Positions 46,978 through 56,356 of a DNA stretch of 64,000 nucleotides are shown in pieces. Every line of letters begins with the position of its first letter. The first letter of the stretch is position 1. This DNA comes from Sulfuricaulis sp. (GTDB lineage: Bacteria; Pseudomonadota; Gammaproteobacteria; Acidiferrobacterales; Sulfurifustaceae). The DNA lies in assembly GCF_024653915.1 (NCBI RefSeq), contig NZ_JANLGY010000016.1, positions 1-64,000 of the forward strand, written 5' to 3'. Made by a program: the position numbers and the translations under genes. The notes under the pieces are model-generated. The model was not told where the DNA came from and made no database searches. It worked only from the letters and a program-made list of their open reading frames with translations.

Positions 46978-47079
46978 GCCCGGTATTTGACCGTAAATCC
47001 AAGGGTCAGGGAAGCAGTAAAAACCTGTTGCTCCGGCGCCTAATTGGCCTGATTCATTAGGTTTTTTCAAACGTCAAGA

Positions 47080-47085
47080 TATAAT
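47080..47085 (+). promoter_or_regulatory. Candidate -10 box for the gsp operon
   Basis: A perfect TATAAT lies about 50 bases upstream of the gspC ATG in the gap shared with divergent dnaE. No clear -35 is visible at 16-18 bases, so it is only a candidate. Confidence 0.35.
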
Positions 47086-47134
47086 GTTAATCAGGCACAT
47101 CTAATCTGCGGTGCAAGCGGCTGAAACTCAATAA

Positions 47135-48001
47135 ATGAGCATTACCGAAGTCATTACAAATCCCCGTGTCAGGCAGTGGCTCCCCGGAGTTCTCAATGGC
47201 GGGATGCTGCTACTCCTCACGGCAAGTCTGGCCCAATGGACATGGCTGCTGGTTAAGCCTCCCTTGCCGCCACTCATGATGGCGCCACCTCCGCCCCCGA
47301 CGCTTGCCAATACTTTTTCATTACAGCCCCTGTTGGCGGCGCATTTGTTCGGTCAGGTCAGCCAGGAGCTGACCGGTGGGCGCCTGGACAACCTCCCCAT
47401 CAGCAGCCTGAATCTGGTTCTGGCCGGGGTGATCGCCTCGGGCACCGGCGGTTACGCGCTGATAGCGGTCAACGGGCAATCGCAAGAACCATTTGCAGTC
47501 GGCCAGACGATCACGGGTGGGGCAGTATTACAGGCGGTTTACTCGGACCGGGTCGTGATTGGACGCAATGGCACGCTCGAAAGCCTGCTGCTGGAAGGGG
47601 CGGATAATTCACAATCACCGCAAGAGATGGTGGCGCGCACCACTCACAGGCCGGCCAAGGATGCCACTGGTGTCGTACGGGAAACAGGGGCCAACCAATA
47701 TATGGTAGAGCGCGATCAATTGGCCGCCCAGATACGCACACCGGAGTTCCTGAAGCAGGCAACATTAGCCCCCTCCAGTGGCGGTGGATTTCTGGTGCGA
47801 CAAATTCAGCCGAACAGCCTCTACGAAAAACTGGGGCTGCGCGCGGGGGATGTCATCAAGTCCGTCAATGGGCAACCGATCAATACGGCGGAAGATGCGA
47901 TCAAGCTTTACCAGCAGTTGTCCAGCATCAATTCTGTGCAATTGGAAATCGCTCGCAGCGGCAAAAGTGAGTCACTTTTTTATCAGTTTGCGCAAAACTA
48001 G
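47135..48001 (+). CDS. gspC: Type II secretion system protein GspC
   Basis: A 288-residue bitopic inner-membrane protein. A TM helix (GMLLLLTASLAQWTWLLV) precedes a proline-rich linker, the HR domain (LLAAHLFGQ through VIGRNGTLESLLLEG) and a C-terminal PDZ domain (RQIQPNSLYEKLGLRAGDVIKSVNGQPI). GspC links the inner-membrane platform to secretin GspD. It is the first gene of gspC-N. Confidence 0.94.
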   Translation: MSITEVITNPRVRQWLPGVLNGGMLLLLTASLAQWTWLLVKPPLPPLMMAPPPPPTLANTFSLQPLLAAHLFGQVSQELTGGRLDNLPISSLNLVLAGVIASGTGGYALIAVNGQSQEPFAVGQTITGGAVLQAVYSDRVVIGRNGTLESLLLEGADNSQSPQEMVARTTHRPAKDATGVVRETGANQYMVERDQLAAQIRTPEFLKQATLAPSSGGGFLVRQIQPNSLYEKLGLRAGDVIKSVNGQPINTAEDAIKLYQQLSSINSVQLEIARSGKSESLFYQFAQN

Positions 48002-48033
48002 AGCCGCTTCCAAATGAGCATTACTTCAATAAT

Positions 48034-50352
48034 ATGATTGGATTCAGAATGAATATTTCCCGCCATTATCTGGCAGCAAGCCTAGGCAGCCTATTGGTCG
48101 GTGTATTGCTGGCCACGCCCCATGCATTGCATGCACAGCAACCAGGAGAGGAAGCCGGACAAGATGAACCGCCTGTGATGGCCGTTCCGCCCCCTGCCCC
48201 TCCTGGAAGCCACCAACCCGGGTCACCCCTGACGCCAATGGGGGTCGCGCCCTCGGCACGACCGACTACACCCATGCCACCTTCCCGGCCATCGGCAACG
48301 ATGCCAACGGCCACGGCACCCACCGGACCAGCGCTTCGTCCCGGTGAAATGATGTTCAATTTCCAGGAAGCGGATATTCAGGCCGTGGTGAAAACCGTGT
48401 CACAGATCACCGGGAAGAATTTCCTGCTCGACCCACGTGTCAAAGGCAGGCTGACGATTATCTCCACCCAACCGGTTTCCAAGAATGCCATTTATCAGAT
48501 ATTTCTCGCGTCACTGAAAGCGCAGGGCTACACCGCCGTCGATAGCGCCAGCGGTTTCATCAAACTGGTTCCGCTCGGGGACGCCAAGCAGAACGCCGAT
48601 GTCAGCACTGGTGTCATGCCACGTCCCGGCGAGCAGACTATCACGCACGTCATCACGGTCCAGCACAGTTCCGCCGCGCAACTGGTACCGCTGCTGCGTC
48701 CGCTGATGGCGCCGACCAGTCAGCTTTCGGTTTACCCACCCAGCAACACCTTGATTGTCACGGATTACGCCGACAACATTCGTAATCTGTTGCGCATTGT
48801 CGAGATCATTGACCAGCGGGGCGGGGCAGAGTTTGCCATCATCCCTTTGAAGCACGCCTCGGCGCTGGACATCGCGGACATGGTCGTCCGGCTTTATCCC
48901 AATATTTCACAATCATCCGGAATCCCCACCCCGGCTCAGGCTGCCACGGGAGAGGCGGATCGCGTCAACATCCTGCCCGATCTTCGTACCAACAGTTTGC
49001 TGGTACGCGCAGAAAACCAGGGCGCCATCAAAGATCTGCGTGAATTTGTCGAGAAACTCGACGTGCCGGCCAGAGTCTCGGGCAATACCCGCGTGGTGTA
49101 TTTGCGCAACGCCGAAGCCACCAAACTCGCTGAAATACTTCGCGGCTTGTTGTCGGGTGAGGCTCGCTCACAAACGGCTGCGCCCGCGATACCGGGACGA
49201 CCCGCGGCAGCACGATCCGGTGTGGAGTCGTCGCAAATCCAGGCGGACGAGGCCACCAACTCACTGATCATCAGTGCACCGGATGCGGTGTTTAACAATT
49301 TGCGCGCCGTGATTGAAAAGCTCGACGTGCGGCGCGCACAGGTGTATGTCGAGGCACTCATCGCAGAAATTACCACCGACAAGGCATCGCAATTCGGATT
49401 CCAGTGGGCAACGGGCACACAGGCTGGAAGTGGAGCTGTTGCCGGGTTGGCCAATTTCCCGAATTCCGGCGCCTCGATCGCCGGGGTAGCTGCCAATCCT
49501 ACGTCGCTGGGCTCTGTGGGTGGGTTGTCGTTGGCCTATCTCGGCAAAAAAATCACCCTGTCGGACGGTACAGAAGTGCGCAGCCTCGGAGCGTTGGCTC
49601 GCGCGCTCGAAGAAAAGAGTATCGGCAACATTCTGTCCACGCCCAATATTCTCACGCTGGATAATGCGGAGGCAAAAATTGTCGTTGGCCAGAATGTTCC
49701 ATTCGTAACAGGGAGTTTCTCGCAGGCGACTTCCACCAGCGGTACCGTTAATCCGTTCCAGACTATCGAACGCAAGGATGTCGGCCTCACCCTGAAAATC
49801 AAGCCCCAGATATCGGAAGGTGGCTCCGTCAAACTCCAGATCTCCCAGGAAAGTTCGAGCGTCTCTCAGGCCACGGGTGTGCAAGCCTCGGATCTGATCA
49901 CGAATAAACGATCTCTCGATACGACTGTCGTGGTGGATGATGGCAACACCATCGTGCTGGGAGGATTGATCGAGGACAGCATGAGGGAAAACACCCAGGC
50001 CGTTCCCTTTCTGGGCCGCATTCCACTCCTGGGCTGGCTGTTCAAATACCGGACCGAAACTAAAACCAAGACTAATCTTATGGTTTTTTTGCGTCCGGTC
50101 ATCGTCCGCGGTCCTGAAGACAGTTACAGTTTTACTTCCAGCCGCTATGCGCACATTCGCGCCGAACAAAAGAAAATCATCAAGCAGCCGGCTCCCATTC
50201 TTGAAGAATTCAAGCCGAGGGAGCCATTACCGCCTGCTCCATCCGAGGGGAAGAGGGACGTAAACGTTTCCGATGAAATTCCGTCGGACAAAATATTTGG
50301 GCCGCCCGGTATTTCAGACTCGACGTCGTCATCAGATCGCGCAACGCCTTAA
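48034..50352 (+). CDS. gspD: Type II secretion system secretin GspD
   Basis: A 772-residue outer-membrane secretin. A signal peptide (ending near HALHAQ) and a Pro-rich stretch precede domains N0 to N3 (starting MMFNFQEADIQAVVKTVSQITGKNFLLDP) and the secretin core (VGQNVPFVTGSFSQ, then DVGLTLKIKPQISEGG and VVVDDGNTIVLGGLIED). The channel exports folded proteins. ATG 48049 is an alternative start. No separate pilotin gene is seen here. Confidence 0.95.
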   Translation: MIGFRMNISRHYLAASLGSLLVGVLLATPHALHAQQPGEEAGQDEPPVMAVPPPAPPGSHQPGSPLTPMGVAPSARPTTPMPPSRPSATMPTATAPTGPALRPGEMMFNFQEADIQAVVKTVSQITGKNFLLDPRVKGRLTIISTQPVSKNAIYQIFLASLKAQGYTAVDSASGFIKLVPLGDAKQNADVSTGVMPRPGEQTITHVITVQHSSAAQLVPLLRPLMAPTSQLSVYPPSNTLIVTDYADNIRNLLRIVEIIDQRGGAEFAIIPLKHASALDIADMVVRLYPNISQSSGIPTPAQAATGEADRVNILPDLRTNSLLVRAENQGAIKDLREFVEKLDVPARVSGNTRVVYLRNAEATKLAEILRGLLSGEARSQTAAPAIPGRPAAARSGVESSQIQADEATNSLIISAPDAVFNNLRAVIEKLDVRRAQVYVEALIAEITTDKASQFGFQWATGTQAGSGAVAGLANFPNSGASIAGVAANPTSLGSVGGLSLAYLGKKITLSDGTEVRSLGALARALEEKSIGNILSTPNILTLDNAEAKIVVGQNVPFVTGSFSQATSTSGTVNPFQTIERKDVGLTLKIKPQISEGGSVKLQISQESSSVSQATGVQASDLITNKRSLDTTVVVDDGNTIVLGGLIEDSMRENTQAVPFLGRIPLLGWLFKYRTETKTKTNLMVFLRPVIVRGPEDSYSFTSSRYAHIRAEQKKIIKQPAPILEEFKPREPLPPAPSEGKRDVNVSDEIPSDKIFGPPGISDSTSSSDRATP

Positions 50353-50370
50353 CCACTCTTGACGGCCGCC

Positions 50371-51882
50371 ATGGACAACGCGCCCGACCTGCAAACCCTG
50401 GACCCCACCTGGACTCAGCGCCTGCCTTACCATTTTGCGCGCCGCCACGGCGTTATTAGCGCCTGCGTGCGTGACGGTCTGCTGGAAGTCTGGGCCAAAC
50501 CGGGCGTGTCGAGTGCCACCCTGGCGGAGCTGGATCGCGCCCTCGGGCAACCCATTCAAGTACGCGAACTGAGCGCGGCGCTCTTCGATTCCGCCCTCAA
50601 CCGCGCCTATGAGCGCGGCGTGTCGCAGGCCATGGATATTGTCGACGACCTCGATGAAGACCTGGATCTGGCGGAGCTGACGCAAAACCTCCCGCAGGCC
50701 ACGGACCTGATGGAGAGCGAAGACGATGCGCCGATCGTGCGATTGATTAACGCCCTCCTGACCCAGGCGGTGCGCGAGAATGCTTCTGACATCCACATCG
50801 AACCGTTCGAGACCCGCACCGTGGTGCGCTACCGCATCGACGGCGTGCTGCGGGATATCATCGAGCCGCAACGTGCCCTGCACGGCGTGATCGTCTCGCG
50901 CGTCAAGATCATGGCCAGCCTCGATATCGCCGAAAAACGCCTACCGCAGGACGGCCGTATCACGCTGCGTCTTGCGGGCCGGCCGGTGGATGTGCGTGTT
51001 TCGACCGTGCCGACCGGCCATGGCGAACGCGTCGTCCTGCGCCTGCTGGACAAGCAGGCCGGTCGCCTCGACCTGACCGGACTGGGCATGTCGGACAGTA
51101 CCCTGAAAATATTGGTAGCGCAGATTAACCAGCCGCACGGAATCATTCTCGTCACCGGCCCCACCGGCTCGGGCAAAACCACCACGCTTTACGCCGCACT
51201 GGGCAAGCTCGACAGTACTCAACACAATATTCTCACGGTCGAGGATCCTGTCGAATACGACCTTGACGGCATCGGGCAGATGCAAGTCAACGCCAAAATC
51301 GATCTCACGTTCGCGCGGGCGCTGCGCTCCATTCTGCGGCAGGACCCGGACATCATCATGATTGGCGAAATTCGCGATCTCGAAACGGCGCAGATCGCGG
51401 TACAGGCGAGCCTGACCGGCCACTTGGTGCTGGCCACGCTGCACACCAACGACGCCGTCGGCGCCGTGACACGTCTGGTGGACATGGGCGTGGAGCCGTT
51501 TCTGGTAGCGTCGAGCCTGCTCGGTGTGCTGGCGCAGCGACTGGTACGCAAGCTCTGCCCAGTCTGTCGTCGGGAGCATGTACCGGACACGGCGGAAATG
51601 AAAATGCTCGAAGACAGCCAGGGTAAAGGCACAAGGTCCATATACATGCCCGGAACTTGTGCCACCTGTTCCAACACGGGATACCAGGGAAGAACCGGAA
51701 TATACGAGTTACTGAGCATTGACGAGAGTATGCGCACCCTCATCCATGACGGCGCGTCCGAGGGGAGATTGCGTGAGTATGCGCGTGCGCACGGCATGCG
51801 CACCATTCGCGACGACGGATTGCGCTGGGTCCATGCGGGCGCAACCAGTCTTGAAGAAGTGTTGCGCGTGACACGCGAATGA
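50371..51882 (+). CDS. gspE: Type II secretion system ATPase GspE
   Basis: About 503 residues. The Walker A is GPTGSGKTTTLYAAL and the Walker B DPDIIMIGEIRD; Asp and His boxes are in between and after (LVLATLHTNDA). A tetracysteine zinc motif (CPVC and CATC) sits near the C-terminus, as in other GspE. It powers pseudopilus assembly from the cytoplasm. ATG 50371 (MDNAPDLQT) is preferred over TTG 50359. A 263-base repeat-filled gap separates it from gspF. Confidence 0.95.
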   Translation: MDNAPDLQTLDPTWTQRLPYHFARRHGVISACVRDGLLEVWAKPGVSSATLAELDRALGQPIQVRELSAALFDSALNRAYERGVSQAMDIVDDLDEDLDLAELTQNLPQATDLMESEDDAPIVRLINALLTQAVRENASDIHIEPFETRTVVRYRIDGVLRDIIEPQRALHGVIVSRVKIMASLDIAEKRLPQDGRITLRLAGRPVDVRVSTVPTGHGERVVLRLLDKQAGRLDLTGLGMSDSTLKILVAQINQPHGIILVTGPTGSGKTTTLYAALGKLDSTQHNILTVEDPVEYDLDGIGQMQVNAKIDLTFARALRSILRQDPDIIMIGEIRDLETAQIAVQASLTGHLVLATLHTNDAVGAVTRLVDMGVEPFLVASSLLGVLAQRLVRKLCPVCRREHVPDTAEMKMLEDSQGKGTRSIYMPGTCATCSNTGYQGRTGIYELLSIDESMRTLIHDGASEGRLREYARAHGMRTIRDDGLRWVHAGATSLEEVLRVTRE

Positions 51883-51904
51883 TCAGAACCTGTCTCAAAA
51901 TCAT

Positions 51905-52026
51905 TTCCCCCTCCCCTCGCGGGAGGGGGCTGGGGGGAGGGGGAGAAATCAGACGGAATACGAAACTGAATTTTCCGGTGACATTTCTCACCCCCACCCT
52001 GACCCTCCCCCGTCAAGGGGGAGGGA
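51905..52026. repeat. BIME-like pair of G/C-rich palindromes in gspE-gspF gap
   Basis: Two copies in inverted orientation: CCCCCTCCCCTCGCGGGAGG (within 51905-51947) and CCCTCCCCCGTCAAGGGGGA (within 51986-52026), each itself a palindrome with a purine-rich or pyrimidine-rich arm. The unit also occurs at 57719-57816 and at 22321-22372. Confidence 0.8.
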
Positions 52027-52043
52027 ACTTATCTTTAAGATCA

Positions 52044-52128
52044 GTAGCCCGGATGGAGCGCAGCGCAATCCGGGGGCTCGTCAAGATTTCCCCGGGTTCC
52101 GGCGCTACGCGCCTGCACCCGGGCTACA
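52044..52128. repeat. GTAGCCCGGATG-type inverted repeat pair
   Basis: GTAGCCCGGATGGAGCGCAG (from 52044 to about 52074) and an inverted partner ending GCACCCGGGCTACA (about 52091-52128). Each contains GCGCTNCGC-like centres. This resembles a widespread intergenic repeat of proteobacteria. It is placed directly before gspF (start 52146). Confidence 0.75.
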
Positions 52129-52145
52129 TCGGAGGGCCGTAGCAC

Positions 52146-53366
52146 ATGGCGGCCTTTGAATATCAGGCGCTGGATGCCATGGGACACGCCGTCAAGGGCG
52201 TGATGGAAGGCGATGCCGAGCGCCAGGTGCGCGCAACCCTGCGCGAAAAGGGGCTCACTCCGCTGCAGGTCGAGATTATTGACCAGCGCGCCGAGTCCAA
52301 ACGCAGCGGTTGGCAATTCTCCTTGCGTCGCGGCATTCCCGGTGCCGAGTTGGCGTTAATCACGCGCCAGTTTGCCACCCTTATTAACGCAGGCCTGACC
52401 ATCGAAGAATGTCTCAACGCCCTCATTGAACAAACGGATACCGCGCGCTCCCGCGCCGTGCTGGCCGGGGTGCGCACGCGCCTGCTGGAGGGCCAGTCAT
52501 TGGCGCGCAGTCTGGCGCAGTTTCCCGATTCCTTTCCGGACATATTCCGCAGCATGGCGGATGCCGGCGAACAGTCCGGCAAACTCAGCGAGGTTCTCGA
52601 ACGCCTGGCGGATTACACCGAGAATCGGCAATCGCTTCAGCAAAAGGTTTTACTCGCCTTCATTTATCCGGCGTTGGTCACGCTGGTAGCGCTCGCGGTG
52701 GTAATTGGCCTCGTCGTTTATGTCGTACCGCAGGTCACGCGTGTTTTCGAAAACACCGGACAACAATTACCGCTCGCCACGGAAATACTCATTGCCACCA
52801 GTAATTTTCTGCGTGCCGGAGGCTGGTGGTGGTTGATTGGCTCTGTGGTTGCATTCTTTGCGTTCCGTGTTGCCCTGCGTGAACCACATTTACGCCTGCG
52901 TTGGCATCACCTGTTATTAAGGATGCCGCTGGTAGGGCGCCTGCTGCGCGGCACCAACGCGGCACGTCTTTCCAGCACCCTGGGTATCCTGACATCCAGC
53001 GGCATACCACTGCTTAATGCCATGCAGTCGGCGGTGCATACCGTGACCAACCTTCCCATGCGCGCCGCCGTGGAAGATGCGCTGCGCCAGGTGCGCGAAG
53101 GCGGGAGTCTCGCACGCTCACTCGGCAAAACCAAACTTTTCCCGCCCATGGTGATCCATTTGATCGCCAGCGGCGAGGCCACCGGTAAGCTCGACCAGAT
53201 GCTGGATCGCGCCGCCGCCGCGCAGACGCGGGAACTGGAGAACTGGGTACGGGCGCTGACCGCCCTGCTCGAACCGATGTTAATCCTGGTGATGGGCGCG
53301 ATCGTGTTATTTATCGTGCTTGCCATCCTGTTGCCTATTTTTGAAATGAATCAACTCATCAAATGA
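52146..53366 (+). CDS. gspF: Type II secretion system protein GspF
   Basis: A 406-residue polytopic platform protein with three TM helices (VTLVALAVVIGLVVYVVPQV, WWWLIGSVVAFFAFRV and LILVMGAIVLFIVLAILL) and two repeated T2SF domains (LITRQFATLINAGLTIEECL, then RLSSTLGILTSSGIPLLNAM). It starts MAAFEYQALDAMGHAVKG. It overlaps gspG at its end. Two repeat families separate it from gspE. Confidence 0.95.
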   Translation: MAAFEYQALDAMGHAVKGVMEGDAERQVRATLREKGLTPLQVEIIDQRAESKRSGWQFSLRRGIPGAELALITRQFATLINAGLTIEECLNALIEQTDTARSRAVLAGVRTRLLEGQSLARSLAQFPDSFPDIFRSMADAGEQSGKLSEVLERLADYTENRQSLQQKVLLAFIYPALVTLVALAVVIGLVVYVVPQVTRVFENTGQQLPLATEILIATSNFLRAGGWWWLIGSVVAFFAFRVALREPHLRLRWHHLLLRMPLVGRLLRGTNAARLSSTLGILTSSGIPLLNAMQSAVHTVTNLPMRAAVEDALRQVREGGSLARSLGKTKLFPPMVIHLIASGEATGKLDQMLDRAAAAQTRELENWVRALTALLEPMLILVMGAIVLFIVLAILLPIFEMNQLIK

Positions 53367-53374
53367 GGATGTTT

Positions 53375-53824
53375 ATGAAACGCATGGTCCGGATCAACAG
53401 CGCCGCAAGAGGCTTCACACTCATCGAAGTCCTGGTTGTCGTGGTAATTCTCAGCATCCTCGCGGCGCTGATTGTTCCCCGCATCATGGACCGTCCGGAT
53501 CAGGCGCGTATGGTCGCGGCCAAAAGCGACATTCAGGCCATCACCAATGCGCTCAAACTTTATCGTCTGGACAACGGGACTTATCCCACGACCGAACAGG
53601 GTTTACAGGCGTTGGCCAAGAAACCGGAAACCGGTGAGGTCCCGCGTAACTGGAAATCCAGTGGCTACCTCGACCGACTACCCAAGGACCCGTGGAAAAA
53701 CGATTACCAGTACCTGAACCCCGGCCTGCACGGTGAAATCGACGTGTTCAGCTTCGGCGCCGATGGACAGCCCGGCGGTGATGGCATCAATGCCGACCTC
53801 GGGTCGTGGAATATCGATTCCTGA
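53375..53824 (+). CDS. gspG: Type II secretion major pseudopilin GspG
   Basis: A 149-residue pseudopilin. The prepilin cleavage site is RG|FTLIEVLVVVVILSILAALIVP, with Glu at +5. GspG motifs NGTYPTTEQGLQAL and DPWKNDYQYLNPG (Ca2+-binding loop region) follow. It forms the shaft of the pseudopilus. I chose ATG 53375 because GAGG lies 6 bases upstream; the in-frame ATG at 53363 overlaps the gspF stop. The prepilin peptidase GspO is not in this operon. Confidence 0.95.
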   Translation: MKRMVRINSAARGFTLIEVLVVVVILSILAALIVPRIMDRPDQARMVAAKSDIQAITNALKLYRLDNGTYPTTEQGLQALAKKPETGEVPRNWKSSGYLDRLPKDPWKNDYQYLNPGLHGEIDVFSFGADGQPGGDGINADLGSWNIDS

Positions 53825-53833
53825 GTCTGGACC

Positions 53834-54331
53834 ATGAATCCGCCGCGTTCGCAACAGGGCTTCACGCTGATCGAGGTTGCCGTGGTGATGCTGGTTATTG
53901 TCATTGTTCTCGGCATTGTCAGCGTTAACCTTGAACCTGACCGGGAAACCCCGGTACGCGACGAAGCCCGGCGCATGGCGCTACTGCTGCAAACCGCACA
54001 AGAAGAGGCCATTTTGCAGGGAAAGATCCTGGCGGTGTCCATCGAGCGCGAGGGTTATTATTTCCTGATGCTGAACGATAAAAACGAGTTCAAGCCAATG
54101 ACAGATGATGAGGTGCTCCACGCCCGTCCACTGCCTGCCGGCATTGTTATCTCATCTATCGATATTGAAGGTCTGCCGGAAAACGAAAAACCGCGTTTGA
54201 TCCTGCTGCCAACCGGCGAACTTCCTCCGTTCACCGTTATTTTCTCACACGGTGACATTCGATGGCAGGTGGAAGGAACACTCACGGGTGAAATTTCGTC
54301 ACAAGCTGCTTCAACACCGGTAAAGACATAA
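53834..54331 (+). CDS. gspH: Type II secretion minor pseudopilin GspH
   Basis: A 165-residue prepilin-like protein. The leader ends with QQG|FTLIEVAVVMLVIVIVLGIV. The C-terminal domain is soluble, with RRMALLLQTAQEEAILQGKILAVSIEREGYYFLM typical of GspH. It starts 9 bases after gspG, and its stop overlaps the gspI ATG. Confidence 0.92.
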   Translation: MNPPRSQQGFTLIEVAVVMLVIVIVLGIVSVNLEPDRETPVRDEARRMALLLQTAQEEAILQGKILAVSIEREGYYFLMLNDKNEFKPMTDDEVLHARPLPAGIVISSIDIEGLPENEKPRLILLPTGELPPFTVIFSHGDIRWQVEGTLTGEISSQAASTPVKT

Positions 54332-54723
54332 TGCACCGACTTCGCCGTGGATTTACTCTGGTCGAGGTGCTGGTGGCGCTGGCCGTGCTGGCAATAGCGC
54401 TCGCCGCTATCCTGCGAGCCATGGGTCAAGCGATAGATGCCACCAGCACGTTACGTGAGCGCAATATCGCGCTCTGGGTGGCACAAAATCGGCTGGTCGA
54501 GCATCAAATGCGACGTGACTGGCCAGCCGCTGACACGAAAGATGGCGACGCCGAGATCGGCGGCGTGAAATGGTATTGGCGGGAACAAGTCTCCACCACG
54601 CCTGAACCCAGAATCCGGCGCATTGAAATAACCGTCCGGCGCATCGCCGACAGCCAGAATACACAAGCCAGGCTGGTGGGTTACCTGCGCAACACCACTG
54701 ACACAAAAGCGGCCGGCACATGA
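54331..54723 (+). CDS. gspI: Type II secretion minor pseudopilin GspI
   Basis: A 130-residue pseudopilin with leader RRG|FTLVEVLVALAVLAIALAAILRA. The NIALWVAQNRLVEHQM segment is the usual GspI feature. GspI, J and K form the tip complex of the pseudopilus. ATG at 54331 overlaps gspH end, and its stop overlaps gspJ. Confidence 0.93.
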   Translation: MHRLRRGFTLVEVLVALAVLAIALAAILRAMGQAIDATSTLRERNIALWVAQNRLVEHQMRRDWPAADTKDGDAEIGGVKWYWREQVSTTPEPRIRRIEITVRRIADSQNTQARLVGYLRNTTDTKAAGT

Positions 54724-55325
54724 ATCGCAACCGTGGCTTCACACTTCTTGAACTTTTGGTAGCGATCGGGATTTTCGCCCTGATCTCCGGAATAGCGTAC
54801 GGAAGCCTCACACGATTGATGGCCGATCGCCAACGTCTGGAAGTCGAGCATAATTTCTGGCGCAGCCTGTCGCTCACCTTCGCGCGCCTCGAAGAAGATC
54901 TGTCGCAGGCGCGTGAGCGCTCGGTGCGCGATGTCATCGGCTTCGCCCAACCCGCGTTCCGCGGACAACCCACGGACACACGTTCCACAGGAACACCCAG
55001 CGTGGAGTTCACGCGCGGAGGCGTGCTGACATTCAGCGACGGGGCGCGCAGTGATTTGCAGCGCGTCGCCTACCGCCTCGTTGACGGAACACTGAAGCGG
55101 CTCACCTGGCCCGTGCTCGATATGGGTCCACAAACCGTCCCGCTTGAATCCCCGATCTTGAACAACGTCGAGGAATTTCGCGTGCGTTTCTATGCCCCCG
55201 CCGGAGCCTGGCTCGATCTGTGGCCAGTCGAAGGCATCAGTGAAATATTGCCTCGCGGCATTGAAGTTAAAATGACACTCAAGGGGCGCGGCGAGTTCAC
55301 GCGTCTGTTTCTGGTCAATGGCTAG
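54720..55325 (+). CDS. gspJ: Type II secretion minor pseudopilin GspJ
   Basis: A 201-residue pseudopilin with leader NRG|FTLLELLVAIGIFALISGIAYG. The core RLEEDLSQARERSVRDV and VAYRLVDGTLKRLTWPVLD is conserved in GspJ. ATG 54720 overlaps the gspI stop, and gspK starts 8 bases inside its end. Confidence 0.94.
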   Translation: MNRNRGFTLLELLVAIGIFALISGIAYGSLTRLMADRQRLEVEHNFWRSLSLTFARLEEDLSQARERSVRDVIGFAQPAFRGQPTDTRSTGTPSVEFTRGGVLTFSDGARSDLQRVAYRLVDGTLKRLTWPVLDMGPQTVPLESPILNNVEEFRVRFYAPAGAWLDLWPVEGISEILPRGIEVKMTLKGRGEFTRLFLVNG

Positions 55326-56325
55326 GCAAACATTCACTCCAGCCTCACGACAACACGGGCTGGCACTAATCACCGCCATGCTGGTGGTCGCCATTGCCGC
55401 CACGACGGCGGCATATCTGAGCTTCGATCAACAGATCTGGCTGCGCCAGGCGCAAAATCTGACTGATCGTGCCCAGGCAGAAGTAGTGCGCGCCGGCGCG
55501 CAGGAATGGGCCATCACGATACTGGCGAAGGACGCCAAGGACAGCAAGAACGACGATCTGACCGAGGATTGGGCCAAGCCGCTGCCGCCGCTCGCGGTCG
55601 AGGGTGGTCAGGTCACGGGCCGCATCTTCGATGCGCAGGGGAAATTCAACCTCAACAATCTGGTTCGCGGAGGAGCACCCAGTCCAGCTGACATCGGAGC
55701 CTTTAAGCATCTTCTTGAATCATTTTCGATTGATCCAAACCTTAGCGACGCCGTGATCGACTGGATCGATGCCGATAGCAATGCCAGCTCCGCCGGGGCC
55801 GAGGACATTGATTATCTTCAGATGAAAATCCCCTATCGCGCCGCCAATCAGCCGCTGCAAAGCGTGGAGGAACTGCGCCTGGTGCGCGGCTTTACCAAGG
55901 AGCTCGTCGATAAGCTCCGCCCCTGGATCAGTGCCCTGCCGCAACCCACGGAAACCAATCTCAACACAGCGCCCAAGGAGGTGCTGAGCGCTGTTTTCTA
56001 CACGCTTCCAATATCGGCCATTGAATCATTCATGGCGCAGCGCCCATACAAGAATCAAGTGCAGATGGGACAGGAACTTGTCAAATTGGCGGCCGGCACC
56101 ACCCTGCCGCAGGCATTCTATGGCATCAAAAGCAGTTATTTCGAAGTTGAAGTGACAACCCTGTTCGGCCGCTACCAGCGCACCACGCAGGCCTTGATCC
56201 AGCGTTCCGCGGGCGAGGCGGGTTTTCGCGCTCTGTGGCACAGCCAGCGCCTGTTCGCTGGATTTGCCAGTTCAGAGTCAGGCCTTGATGAAAACCCCGA
56301 TACCGCCACGGGTGGGAATATATAA
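55318..56325 (+). CDS. gspK: Type II secretion minor pseudopilin GspK
   Basis: A 335-residue GspK, the large tip pseudopilin. The leader is QHG|LALITAMLVVAIAATTAAYLS, lacking the Phe+1, as usual in GspK. The helical insertion domain with DFNLNNLV-like FDAQGKFNLNNLVRG, DWIDADSN and LNTAPKEVLSAV follows. It overlaps gspJ by 8 bases. Confidence 0.94.
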   Translation: MARQTFTPASRQHGLALITAMLVVAIAATTAAYLSFDQQIWLRQAQNLTDRAQAEVVRAGAQEWAITILAKDAKDSKNDDLTEDWAKPLPPLAVEGGQVTGRIFDAQGKFNLNNLVRGGAPSPADIGAFKHLLESFSIDPNLSDAVIDWIDADSNASSAGAEDIDYLQMKIPYRAANQPLQSVEELRLVRGFTKELVDKLRPWISALPQPTETNLNTAPKEVLSAVFYTLPISAIESFMAQRPYKNQVQMGQELVKLAAGTTLPQAFYGIKSSYFEVEVTTLFGRYQRTTQALIQRSAGEAGFRALWHSQRLFAGFASSESGLDENPDTATGGNI

Positions 56326-56356
56326 TGATGTACAGAAATAGCTCGACCCGATAAAA

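Noticed and set aside
49261-50169. A 302-codon open frame opposite gspD
   Set aside because: It is antisense to the secretin core, which shows complete conserved segments.
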